From the NCBI GenBank assembly GCA_015061695.1, contig SUWA01000012.1, forward strand, positions 1 through 41,623: a stretch of DNA of 41,623 nt, in the 5' to 3' direction. The translations under genes were made by a program, and so were the position numbers. The DNA comes from Lentisphaerota bacterium. Lineage in GTDB: Bacteria > Verrucomicrobiota > Lentisphaeria > Victivallales > Victivallaceae. This document shows positions 7,251 to 15,539 of this stretch, piece after piece. The notes under the pieces are model-generated. The model searched no databases. It saw only the letters and a list, made by a program, of their open reading frames with translations, and was not told the origin of the DNA. Every line of letters starts with the position of its first letter. Positions within the stretch are counted from its first letter, which is position 1.

Positions 7251-9272
7251 TCAGCGGAACATCTTGCGGTAATCCGGCGCATCGCTGCGGAACGGCAGTG
7301 CCGGCCAACCGGCGCTGTTGACCAAATTGACCCGCCGGAACCCGCAAAACGCATAGCGGGCGCGCTGCGGATAAAGTTCTTCGTTACTGCTGATCACCAC
7401 GGTATTGCCTTCAATAATTGCATCGGCAGCGTACCAAACGCCTTCACGGCCGCAAACAAAAAATCCACGCGGAGCATCCCCGTCGGTGGTATGCAAACCC
7501 GCAAAAGTATTCTTGAAAAAGATCCGGATCCGGTTATCTTCTATTCTCATGCCGTCAAATTCAGGTCCGTCGCTGATCACACTTTGATCAAATAACATAG
7601 TCATGGCTTTTTGTGCCAGCCGGAACCCCACGGTCTGTTTATCTGCCGGATGAATATCGCAGCTGTCGCCGCAATCAATAGCAGTAACCATTCCAATTTG
7701 CGGCGCAACACTGCAAACGGCAGCTTGAATTTCGCGCGTCAGTGCAAAACCTTCCACTTCTTTGACCGGTTGTTTTTCGATTTCTTCATCGCTTATGCGG
7801 TTGCCCGGCGCGTAATGATCGAATCCGGCTAATTGCACCAGAATAAATGGTAAAAGCGGATTTTGCCAATGATCGCGCCAATCTTCGATCAGCATTTTGT
7901 GTTCAACATAGTAATTGTGCAGGTTTGAATCACTGCAGCCCTGATACCAGATCACCCCGCCGATGTTGTATTGCAAATGCGGAAAAACTACTCCGTTGAA
8001 TATTCCGGATGGATAATCCTTAAAATCCGGCCCCGGCGGCATCATCAGTAACGTTTCCGGGCAAGTCGGGTAATCATCGCTTAAAATAACCACCGGTTCG
8101 ATCCGGAAATCCAGTTCCAGTTCGAGCGGGGTATGATCTTTTTGCAGAAATGGTTTGAGCGGCACGCACAAAAGCCCGCCGTCTTTGTACACATCGCCGT
8201 AAAATGCCACGGTATTACGTCCGGCTTTCACCAGTTTGCCGGGGATCGGGTAATGCCGCACGGCGTATTGATAATTGTGAGTTTCAATACCGGTTTTGCC
8301 GATAAAATCGCCGTTGAAAAATGCAAAATCAGCATCTTTCATGGTCATTCCGCGGAAAATCATATCCTGCCCCGCCAGTTCCGGAGGAATTTGCAGATTT
8401 ATGCGGATCAAATATCTGCCGCGCCTGGCAATGGGGAAGCTGTCCAACTGCTGCATGGTGGCTGTTTGCCAGGTTGAATCATCCCAGTCCGGCAGCAGTT
8501 TTTGCGGATCCGCCCCGCCGATGGTATTGTATTTTTCCACCCACTGAACAAAATTTTTGAAAGCAGTGGTACAGTTGAGCCTTGTCCAGAATTCTTCGGC
8601 ACGTTTGCCGCCGGCCCCGGCGGGTTGATAATTTTCGGCCTCAAATTTTTTCTGCGATATCCATGCTTGGATCTTGGTGCCTCCCCAGCCGGCGCCGATT
8701 ACGCCAATTGGGATCTGCAGATTTTTCTGCAGCTGCCGGGCAAAAAAGTAGGCACATCCGGAAAAAGAACGCAGATTTTCCGGAGTACATTTTTGCCAGC
8801 CCAGTCGGTTGGGATCATCTTTGCAAGGCGCAAACGGCGAAAGTTTTTGCGTCGCAGTGCTGTTGAACAATCTGATGTATGGATTTTCTGAACAGGCAAG
8901 TTCAGCTGCAGCGTTTTTTACGCTCCAAAACGGCCGGTCGCTTTGCATGGGCATTTCCATATTTGATTGCCCGCCGCAAAACCATACTTCGCCGATCAGA
9001 ACATCTTCCAGTATCACTGGGGGACAATTTTCTGCGCCAGACAGAACAACTGTTTGGGCTTGTAAGGTTGCCGGTCGGGCCGGGAACTCAACTTGCCATT
9101 CGCCATTGCCGTCGGCAAGGGCAAGTTGAGTTTCGCCGCCAAATTCAATTTGTACGGAATGGTTCGGAGTGGCAAGCCCCGCAAATTTTACCGGTTGATT
9201 CCGTTGTAAAACCATACCGGAACTGAATACCCGGTAAAAACTGTAATCAGTGGCAAATCGATCTGCAGCCAT
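7251..9272 (-). CDS. Sialate O-acetylesterase (SASA/SGNH-type esterase)
   Basis: A 673-residue carbohydrate esterase expected to remove O-acetyl groups from sialic acid or other acetylated glycans. The nucleophile motif GQSNM lies at 101-105 (Ser103), a second conserved block is GGVIWYQGCSDSN, and DCGDSCDIHP supplies the Asp/His. The N-terminal ~90 residues form a beta domain (FSSGMVLQRNQPV), typical for this family. I chose ATG 9272 (MAADRF) because AGGA lies about 10 bp upstream; a longer frame begins only with TTG at 9311. No signal peptide is visible, so it may act in the cytoplasm on imported sugars. It is the last gene of the glycan cluster, 58 bp after the M55 peptidase gene. Confidence 0.88.
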   Translation of the reverse strand: MAADRFATDYSFYRVFSSGMVLQRNQPVKFAGLATPNHSVQIEFGGETQLALADGNGEWQVEFPARPATLQAQTVVLSGAENCPPVILEDVLIGEVWFCGGQSNMEMPMQSDRPFWSVKNAAAELACSENPYIRLFNSTATQKLSPFAPCKDDPNRLGWQKCTPENLRSFSGCAYFFARQLQKNLQIPIGVIGAGWGGTKIQAWISQKKFEAENYQPAGAGGKRAEEFWTRLNCTTAFKNFVQWVEKYNTIGGADPQKLLPDWDDSTWQTATMQQLDSFPIARRGRYLIRINLQIPPELAGQDMIFRGMTMKDADFAFFNGDFIGKTGIETHNYQYAVRHYPIPGKLVKAGRNTVAFYGDVYKDGGLLCVPLKPFLQKDHTPLELELDFRIEPVVILSDDYPTCPETLLMMPPGPDFKDYPSGIFNGVVFPHLQYNIGGVIWYQGCSDSNLHNYYVEHKMLIEDWRDHWQNPLLPFILVQLAGFDHYAPGNRISDEEIEKQPVKEVEGFALTREIQAAVCSVAPQIGMVTAIDCGDSCDIHPADKQTVGFRLAQKAMTMLFDQSVISDGPEFDGMRIEDNRIRIFFKNTFAGLHTTDGDAPRGFFVCGREGVWYAADAIIEGNTVVISSNEELYPQRARYAFCGFRRVNLVNSAGWPALPFRSDAPDYRKMFR

Positions 9273-9330
9273 GTTATTTGATCCTGACCTTATTGACTTG
9301 ACTGTAAACAAGTTGAATTTATTGTATCAA

Positions 9331-10206
9331 TCAGATGATTTTATAATGTTCACCTTCCACCTTGCCCCATTCCAGCTTGCCGTAAAATTCGCAGAAAACC
9401 CCGGCAACAGTGTCGTGGTAAGATGTAATTATCTTGCGGGCCGGCAAATGACCTGTTACGCGGCTCAATTTGGTGCTGGTTGCCCGGTATTCGGCTTCGG
9501 CCCGGTAGGGTTTGGTCAAAGGTTTGATGGCAAAGGTTTCGGGGGTAGCGGCGTATTTTTGCAGAGCGGCAAAGCATTTGTTTTCAATATCAGACAAAAC
9601 TTGCTCTCTGGGGTAATGCAAGGCTGCACTCTGACGCTCCATAACCTCGTCCGCCGGGCAAGCTGCATCCAGCGGAGCATTGAACCCTTCTTTGACTGCC
9701 GAGGTGTAAATGCCTGCAACCAAATCGCTTGCCTCGTGAGTCAAAGCCAAGTCTCCCGAAGCAAAAATCACCGGAATATTGCGTTCAAAAAAAGCATACG
9801 CCAGCTGCCCGAATTCTCCGACCGAAAGGCCGTTGATGCGGAAATCTATTGCTTCTTCGGTTTGCGTATGCGCCAAATGGGCATTGGCTGTACCGGCCTT
9901 GGCATGTTGCCCGATAAAAGCGGCAACATCGCAATTATCGTTGTAGATCGGAGAAAGTTTGAGCCCCCGCTGCAAAGCAGCGCGGCGATCCAGCAATTCA
10001 CCGCGGATGGAGCCGCCGCTGCCGTGGCCGTCGGCAACGATGACTTCGGTGGCTCCGGCATTGAAAAAACCTTTGACCGCCGCGTTGACTTCTTCGGTCA
10101 AAAAGCGGCAGCCGGCTTCATTGCGCAAACCTTCAGGAGTACACCAGTCAGGAAAATTCAAAACCCCATTGACGCCTTCGAGGTCGGTAACGATAAGCAC
10201 TCTCAT
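9331..10206 (-). CDS. M55 family D-aminopeptidase (DppA-like)
   Basis: A 291-residue zinc peptidase releasing N-terminal D-amino acids from D-peptides, in the family of Bacillus DppA. Expected metal ligands are all visible: Asp8 and Glu10 (TDLEG), His61 (DGHGSGG), His101 (GQHAKAGT) and Glu131 (SVGEFG). An AHT motif follows at 112-114, and the SGDLALTHEA block is conserved. ATG 10206 is preceded by AAGGAACAG; the longer frame would need a TTG. No signal peptide, so cytoplasmic. Its place among glycosidases suggests recycling of peptides from peptidoglycan or glycopeptides, but that is inference. Confidence 0.88.
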   Translation of the reverse strand: MRVLIVTDLEGVNGVLNFPDWCTPEGLRNEAGCRFLTEEVNAAVKGFFNAGATEVIVADGHGSGGSIRGELLDRRAALQRGLKLSPIYNDNCDVAAFIGQHAKAGTANAHLAHTQTEEAIDFRINGLSVGEFGQLAYAFFERNIPVIFASGDLALTHEASDLVAGIYTSAVKEGFNAPLDAACPADEVMERQSAALHYPREQVLSDIENKCFAALQKYAATPETFAIKPLTKPYRAEAEYRATSTKLSRVTGHLPARKIITSYHDTVAGVFCEFYGKLEWGKVEGEHYKII

Positions 10207-10315
10207 AATAACTGTTCCTTGGTTTGATTTATAAAACAACTTTAATTGGTATTGCGGGGGATAGTTTTCTCAAACCATCCACGGCGAAGCTCCGTCATTT
10301 TATTCGCCACCTGAT

Positions 10316-11884
10316 TTATAAAGAATGTACTCCTGTTGTGTACACCTGTCCTTTGTATACAGCTTCGATCCCCGGTGGAACAGTCAGCAGTTTGGCATTT
10401 TCCTGCCAATCCAGCACGATGGCACCGTGAACTGTCGGCTGCTTGAGCGTAAAATATTTTAACGAAGCCGGCTGCGGATCGACCGTGAATTTTTTGAATC
10501 CGGCGGCAATGGGTTTGATCCCGGCCACTTCGCGGGTGATCAGATTGGCCGGGGCGGCGCCCCAGGCGTGAGTCCAGTCAATGTTGCCGCCAATATCCAA
10601 ACTCCAGATTTCAGTGGCGGTGGTGGCGCCTTCGGCGATCATATTCAGCCAGGAACGTTTGGAATTGCCGGTGAGCAGTTTCAGCACATGCTCTGCCATA
10701 TTGTGTTTGCTGCACGCTTCTATCAGCAGCTGGGCTCCGTAAACACTGCACGCCATACCTTTGTTCAGCACGATCGCTTTGTGGGCGGCTGTTTCCTGCG
10801 GTGTATCGCACAAATCAAACCGCAATGCGATCATTGCCGTGTGCAAGTTTGTATGCTGTGAGCCGATGGAGTCCACAAAAAGACCGTCGCGCATCAGGTG
10901 TTGGCGGATCGCGGTACGAACTTCAGCTGCCTTGCAGAGATATTTGCTTTGCCCGGTCAGCTGATGCATGATTTTGAGTGCATCGGCAAGAAATGCGTTG
11001 GGGACGATATTCACATCGCCAAGTTCATAGTTATCGCGTTCAGCTGGAGGATGATCAATGATATCCTGTAATTTATCATGGGGGTACTTGCTTTTATAAA
11101 GCGCCTGATTGAGCAAGTTGTTTCCGTCGCGACAGTCAAGCAGAAGTTTACTTTCCAGCATCGGCAGCCAACGTTGAACGGATCGGGTATCGCCGCTGTA
11201 CATCAAATAATCATAGATCAGGCGCGGCGTCAGCAGCCGCCATTCCGTCGGCCAGGTGTATTGGCCAAACTCAAAAAAGTAATCAATGGTATTTCTGGCG
11301 GTATCGAAGTTGCCGCAGCTGTTGCAGAAATGCCCCAGCTGATTGATCATCATATCTGCCTCGTAAGGCATACGTTCACGTTCGCCGTCAACATATTTAT
11401 CGAAAATCGATTCCGCCTTGATGGAATATTTACAGAAATCCCAGACTTTTTGGAGTGCTTCGTCCGAACAGCTGAAATCACTCTCATCATCCTCCCAGCC
11501 ATCGACATAATAAGCAGTACGGTGTACCGTTATTTCGCCATAATGGCGGTTGATTTCCACATAACGGAACGGCGCAACTTCGGTATCGGCTCCCGGCGGA
11601 CAGCTGCAATACGGATTGCAGCCGTAGGCCGGGATATATTGAGGAATATTGAAATCTATGACCTGATGCCCCACGCTGGTTTGAATGATTCTCTGAATAA
11701 AAGTCCGGTAATCAATTGTATGTTCGGCCTGGTCGCCGATGGCGGATTCAGAAACTATGATCTCTATGTTTTCCGGGAAGGGGCAATCCAACTCTATCTT
11801 GAGCGTGCTGTAGGCATTGCAGCCAAAATCAAAAAAACAGTGTTGGTAAGCATCTTTTTTTTGAGTCTGCACGACTTTTTTCAT
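10316..11884 (-). CDS. Alpha-L-rhamnosidase-like glycoside hydrolase (GH78)
   Basis: A 522-residue protein covering the (alpha/alpha)6 catalytic domain of GH78. DKYVDGERERMPYEAD (162-177) is the family's D-G-x-R-E-R block, and GATTATEIWSLDIGG...HAWGAAPANL marks the second half and the start of the C-terminal beta domain. The usual N-terminal beta-sandwich modules are mostly missing (GH78 enzymes are often 800-1000 residues), so this is a minimal form. There is no signal peptide. ATG 11884 has GAGG upstream; the longer frame starts with TTG. It lies 24 bp after the DUF4434-like gene. Substrate is probably a rhamnose-containing oligosaccharide taken up by the cell; specificity cannot be read from sequence. 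Confidence 0.82.
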   Translation of the reverse strand: MKKVVQTQKKDAYQHCFFDFGCNAYSTLKIELDCPFPENIEIIVSESAIGDQAEHTIDYRTFIQRIIQTSVGHQVIDFNIPQYIPAYGCNPYCSCPPGADTEVAPFRYVEINRHYGEITVHRTAYYVDGWEDDESDFSCSDEALQKVWDFCKYSIKAESIFDKYVDGERERMPYEADMMINQLGHFCNSCGNFDTARNTIDYFFEFGQYTWPTEWRLLTPRLIYDYLMYSGDTRSVQRWLPMLESKLLLDCRDGNNLLNQALYKSKYPHDKLQDIIDHPPAERDNYELGDVNIVPNAFLADALKIMHQLTGQSKYLCKAAEVRTAIRQHLMRDGLFVDSIGSQHTNLHTAMIALRFDLCDTPQETAAHKAIVLNKGMACSVYGAQLLIEACSKHNMAEHVLKLLTGNSKRSWLNMIAEGATTATEIWSLDIGGNIDWTHAWGAAPANLITREVAGIKPIAAGFKKFTVDPQPASLKYFTLKQPTVHGAIVLDWQENAKLLTVPPGIEAVYKGQVYTTGVHSL

Positions 11885-11908
11885 AAGAAACCTCAATAGA
11901 TGGATTTA

Positions 11909-12814
11909 TTACAACTGCATATATTCTTTGTAGCGGTCAAACAGGCCATGTGCCGACGCATACATCGAATTGGGGCTCATAAAATGCGAAAATTCAAACG
12001 TGATCGCTTTCTGCATACCCGCAGCTTCGGCGGCCCGCAGCTTATGATACATTTTTTCCCATTTTATCGGCAGAAAACGTATGGGCATATCCCGGTCAAA
12101 AGATTCGCAATTGGTCCAACTCTGCATATTGTATTGGGCGGCCAGTTCATTGTTGATCACCAGAAACTGCGTCAATTCATCGTAAGAGCAAAGACCATCC
12201 TGAAACGCCAGAATATCCACCGCGCCCTGCAGGCGGGACAGCAGAGAATCCCACTCTTTAGTGTGGGTATCAAAACTCAACCCGCCGCTGCTGGCCAGAC
12301 TGCCCTCTATGTAAGGCGAAATAAGCACCGGCAATCCGCCGGAAAGATCCTTGCAGAGTTTGCCCATGCGGTTGAATCCTTTTACCACATAAGGGTGTTC
12401 GCGGCCGATTTCCACGCTCAAATACCAGCCCTTGAATGCCTTGCTGCTGCCGTAACGCTGCCAGGCTTCTTTGATCATCTGACAATTCAATTCGGTGAAA
12501 TCCTCCCAGGTGGAGGCGTTCCACTGCAGACCGTGATCGTAGGTGCCGAAATAAAAACTCATGCCGTACTTTTCCGCCAGTTCCAGATACATCGCCACCA
12601 GATCGACCGGCGGAGTAAATGCTTTGACCCCGTTGCGCAGCACTTCGGAGTCATAGGTCATAAATCTTCTCAAACCGCAGCGGATCATGACCACCGTATC
12701 GATCCCGATACTTTTCATGGCCTGAAAATCTTTTTCCCACTCTTTATAGCCCCAGTTATGATGAGGTATATCATAACTTATTTCGTCCAAAAATGTTCCT
12801 GTAATACCAAACAT
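11909..12814 (-). CDS. DUF4434-like TIM-barrel protein (putative glycosidase)
   Basis: A 301-residue cytoplasmic protein. The start MFGITGTFLDEISYDIPHHN followed by W-x-x-D-F-x-A-M-K-S-I-G-I-D-T resembles DUF4434 proteins, predicted (beta/alpha)8 glycoside hydrolases. Acidic candidates are YLSVEIG and SWTNCESFD. It has no signal peptide, a weak ribosome site, and sits just after the terminator-like hairpin that follows the pseudopilin gene. It is probably part of the same catabolic pathway as the GH78 enzyme; the exact activity is unknown. Confidence 0.65.
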   Translation of the reverse strand: MFGITGTFLDEISYDIPHHNWGYKEWEKDFQAMKSIGIDTVVMIRCGLRRFMTYDSEVLRNGVKAFTPPVDLVAMYLELAEKYGMSFYFGTYDHGLQWNASTWEDFTELNCQMIKEAWQRYGSSKAFKGWYLSVEIGREHPYVVKGFNRMGKLCKDLSGGLPVLISPYIEGSLASSGGLSFDTHTKEWDSLLSRLQGAVDILAFQDGLCSYDELTQFLVINNELAAQYNMQSWTNCESFDRDMPIRFLPIKWEKMYHKLRAAEAAGMQKAITFEFSHFMSPNSMYASAHGLFDRYKEYMQL

Positions 12815-12827
12815 AGAATCAAACTTT

Positions 12828-12859
12828 CAAAAAATGCTCTCTGCAAAAACAGAGAGCAT
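12828..12859 (-). terminator. Terminator between pseudopilin and DUF4434-like gene
   Basis: ATGCTCTCTG (12834-12843) and CAGAGAGCAT (12850-12859) form a perfect 10-bp stem with a 6-nt loop, followed on the minus strand by TTTTTTG. It would end or attenuate the upstream half of the cluster after the pseudopilin gene. Confidence 0.8.
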
Positions 12860-12882
12860 AAATCCTGGATATTTTTATTGTA

Positions 12883-13581
12883 TCAATACGAAATTTCGTC
12901 GTAATTGTACATATATTCCGTGGGACTCGTACCCACCGAGGCTTGCAAACTTGATTTGACATGGCCGCCCAGATAAGCGGCATTTACACCGTTGGGGTGA
13001 TTGGCGCCGGTACCGTCAAACCGGTTGGGCAGCGCACCGCCGTACCAGTCGCTCAACTTCTGGGTTATGTCAGCAAAGATCATTGCACCGGGCTCGTCGC
13101 GGCCAATGATGGCACGACGCCGGTATTTACCGAGCTTGCTGTTGCCGGAATCCGCCTGGGAGGTAATAAAAAATGTGTAATAACTCGTACCGCTGGTAAC
13201 GCCTTCTTTGAAGTTTACAGTATCGCTGGGACACTGATAATAAGCGGATTTTACAGCCAGAGTAACATCGGTGTCGTAGTTGTCGATGCTTGCGCCCATG
13301 TAGCCCTGCCAGAGCAAACGGCCATAGCATGACCAGTATTTCATCAGGTTGTAATAATCGGCGACTTCCCCGGTGTTATTTTCCCAGGAAGCAATGTAAT
13401 CTTTATTGTCGTTGGCGTATATGGAATCAGCCAGAGTTATCTGCTTGAGCTTGTTTACGCAAGCGGAATTTCTGGCACGTTCGCGTGCCGCCGACAGTGC
13501 CGGCAGCAGCATGGCGGCCAGAATGGCAATAATGGCGATTACGACCAACAGTTCGATCAGAGTAAAACGTTGTCTTTTCAT
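12883..13581 (-). CDS. Pseudopilin within the glycan-utilisation cluster
   Basis: A 232-residue protein with leader MKRQRF, the hydrophobic stretch [16 protein letters not shown] and [14 protein letters not shown], then a soluble head. The C-terminal half has the family's landmarks: two Cys (about 40 and 116), [16 protein letters not shown], and [16 protein letters not shown], i.e. the conserved H-x-N-G...G-H near the end. Ribosome site AAGGAG 8 nt before ATG. It lies 30 bp after the DUF5107 gene and is followed by a terminator, so it closes the first half of the operon. Coexpression with glycosidases suggests a surface or periplasmic role in substrate binding or enzyme export; this is inference. 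Confidence 0.92.
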   Translation of the reverse strand: MKRQRFTLIELLVVIAIIAILAAMLLPALSAARERARNSACVNKLKQITLADSIYANDNKDYIASWENNTGEVADYYNLMKYWSCYGRLLWQGYMGASIDNYDTDVTLAVKSAYYQCPSDTVNFKEGVTSGTSYYTFFITSQADSGNSKLGKYRRRAIIGRDEPGAMIFADITQKLSDWYGGALPNRFDGTGANHPNGVNAAYLGGHVKSSLQASVGTSPTEYMYNYDEISY

Positions 13582-13611
13582 TCTTCTTCTCCTTTTGATG
13601 GGGTTATTTTC

Positions 13612-15525
13612 CTACTTGGTTCTGTAATCCAGTACCGGCGGTATTGAATCACTGTTGCCTGTCAACCCGATAAACAGCCCACTTATCGCAGTTTCGCCCT
13701 CGCGGGCATCAGGCAGTTCCAATCCATTATTTTGCAGCAGCACCTCCAATGCTTGTTGTTTCTGACCGGTTCCGGCAAGGGCAATTGCGTATTGCAGCTG
13801 CACCATGGGCCGTTGACGGTCACGATTAGAAAGTTGTTTTATTGAATCCAATACAATGGCATACGCTTTATGTAAATTCAATACTTTGAGATTTTCTTTG
13901 ATCAAATAGGCATCTGCCTGCGGCATAAGCATACATTCGGCAAGCATATCAAGTGCCTGCTCCACCTTGATGTTCCATGTCAGATGTATATTGCTCCATG
14001 CTTGCATTGTCCAGCAGTTGCGCGACAATGCCAGAGCTTTTTCTGCTGCATTTGTTGCCCGTTCCACATCCTTGACCCGGTAAAAATACAGCGCCTGATG
14101 ATAAAACTTTTTCCAGCAATCCGGAGCATTGTTTATCAACTCCTGAAAATCCTTATCCACCGTAAAACACGACGGTTCTTCAGTATTGAATTTGCCATGT
14201 TTCAGCAAATATCTCCACTCTTCTTCGACCGCAGTTACCTGGGCAAAATCAAGATGAGCAGCAAGTTTTCTGCCGCTGCGCAATTCTTCCAATGCACCGC
14301 TGCCGCTGCCGCAGTGCATAAGTTTGCCCGGCATAACGGCGATTGATTGGCAAGTAGCATCGAGCATATCGGTCATAGCTTTTTCCGGCATCAGCTGTTC
14401 AGCCAGAGCATCGGCATGTTCCCGGGCAGTTTGCCAGTCAGCGAACAATTTTTCCGGATCGCCATTCACCGGAGAATACGCTTCCAGCCATTCCCAGACC
14501 GTATTGGGCGGCATCGGCAGCGATTCCTGCTGGGTTTTGGCCAGCCCGGCCTGCAGCTCAAGGTAATCACACATACCGGGGGCAAGCAGTTTCTGCTGCC
14601 AATGTCTGCCGCCGGGGGTGTCGCCCCAGACAAAAAGTTTTCTGCCCTGTAACCGTCCGGTCGAAAGGTGCATGAACCCGCTGCCATCGCGATTGAACAA
14701 AGATTCATACTTGCGCTGCCGGTCAGGAATATTGTAAAAGTGGTCGCGTACCAGTGGAAAATTCCCGGGGTAAGTGTGATCAAATCCTTCCCCGTCCGGC
14801 ATATCGATTCTGGTAATAAAGTGCGCCCCGCCGTCATATTTATTGACATAGGTAGTATCCGCCGGAACCACCACCCGGCAGCCGGGAGTCATGGGCAGCG
14901 CCATATTGGTCCAGTAATACATGGGGATCACTTCTGCATGTATATTGCTGATCCGGCCGCGCATAAAAAGCATTTTGGAGTTTTCCGGCAATATAAAATC
15001 CAGCTGATAAGGTACTTTGCGGTCAACACTGTAATCGTAGATCCTCAATACCGGACCATATACCGGATCGCTCAAGGCGGCCGCAAACCGGCTGCAGCAG
15101 GTATTGACATCATGTCCGCGCCGTCCGCAGTTGAATTCTATGCCGCCGGCAAACCATGCGTTGCGGATCGCCAGATTGCAGGGGATGAACCGCTGATTAT
15201 CGGTCAGCAGTTCCCGGTTGGAATCCTTATCGAACAAACTCCAGAGTCTGCCGCCGAGATCCAGCACAAATTCAGCCCGCAAGTGATCATTTTCCAAAAC
15301 CGCTGCGGCAAATTCAAGTTCTTCGTAATCATTAAGATCATAGTCGTCAAACATGGTGTGGGGCAAGCTGTCGGAAAACATGCCGTAATTGATAAACAGT
15401 CCCTCATTTTCGTCCAGTTTGGAGTCGATCACTGATTTGATCGGTTCGCGCAACGCGGGGTATTTACTGGCGGCACCGACTCTTTTACCGGTGATACGTT
15501 TGGTTGTAAAGTTCAATACACTCAT
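13612..15525 (-). CDS. DUF5107 / TPR-repeat protein
   Basis: A 637-residue cytoplasmic protein. Residues about 60-350 match the DUF5107 type: LRAEFVLDLGGRLWSLFDKD (a pattern like aldose-epimerase and GH beta-sandwich folds), AWFAGGIEFNCGRRGHD, and YYWTNMALPM. The C-terminal ~200 residues are helical repeats of TPR type (ALYFYRVKDVERATNAAEKA; LQYAIALAGTGQKQQALEVL). Such proteins often sit in sugar-degradation loci and are thought to bind or process carbohydrate, but no activity is established as far as I know. Ribosome site AAAAGGCGG precedes ATG 15525; the gap to the upstream gene is 14 bp, so cotranscription is likely. Confidence 0.75.
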   Translation of the reverse strand: MSVLNFTTKRITGKRVGAASKYPALREPIKSVIDSKLDENEGLFINYGMFSDSLPHTMFDDYDLNDYEELEFAAAVLENDHLRAEFVLDLGGRLWSLFDKDSNRELLTDNQRFIPCNLAIRNAWFAGGIEFNCGRRGHDVNTCCSRFAAALSDPVYGPVLRIYDYSVDRKVPYQLDFILPENSKMLFMRGRISNIHAEVIPMYYWTNMALPMTPGCRVVVPADTTYVNKYDGGAHFITRIDMPDGEGFDHTYPGNFPLVRDHFYNIPDRQRKYESLFNRDGSGFMHLSTGRLQGRKLFVWGDTPGGRHWQQKLLAPGMCDYLELQAGLAKTQQESLPMPPNTVWEWLEAYSPVNGDPEKLFADWQTAREHADALAEQLMPEKAMTDMLDATCQSIAVMPGKLMHCGSGSGALEELRSGRKLAAHLDFAQVTAVEEEWRYLLKHGKFNTEEPSCFTVDKDFQELINNAPDCWKKFYHQALYFYRVKDVERATNAAEKALALSRNCWTMQAWSNIHLTWNIKVEQALDMLAECMLMPQADAYLIKENLKVLNLHKAYAIVLDSIKQLSNRDRQRPMVQLQYAIALAGTGQKQQALEVLLQNNGLELPDAREGETAISGLFIGLTGNSDSIPPVLDYRTK

Positions 15526-15539
15526 AATGATACCGCCTT

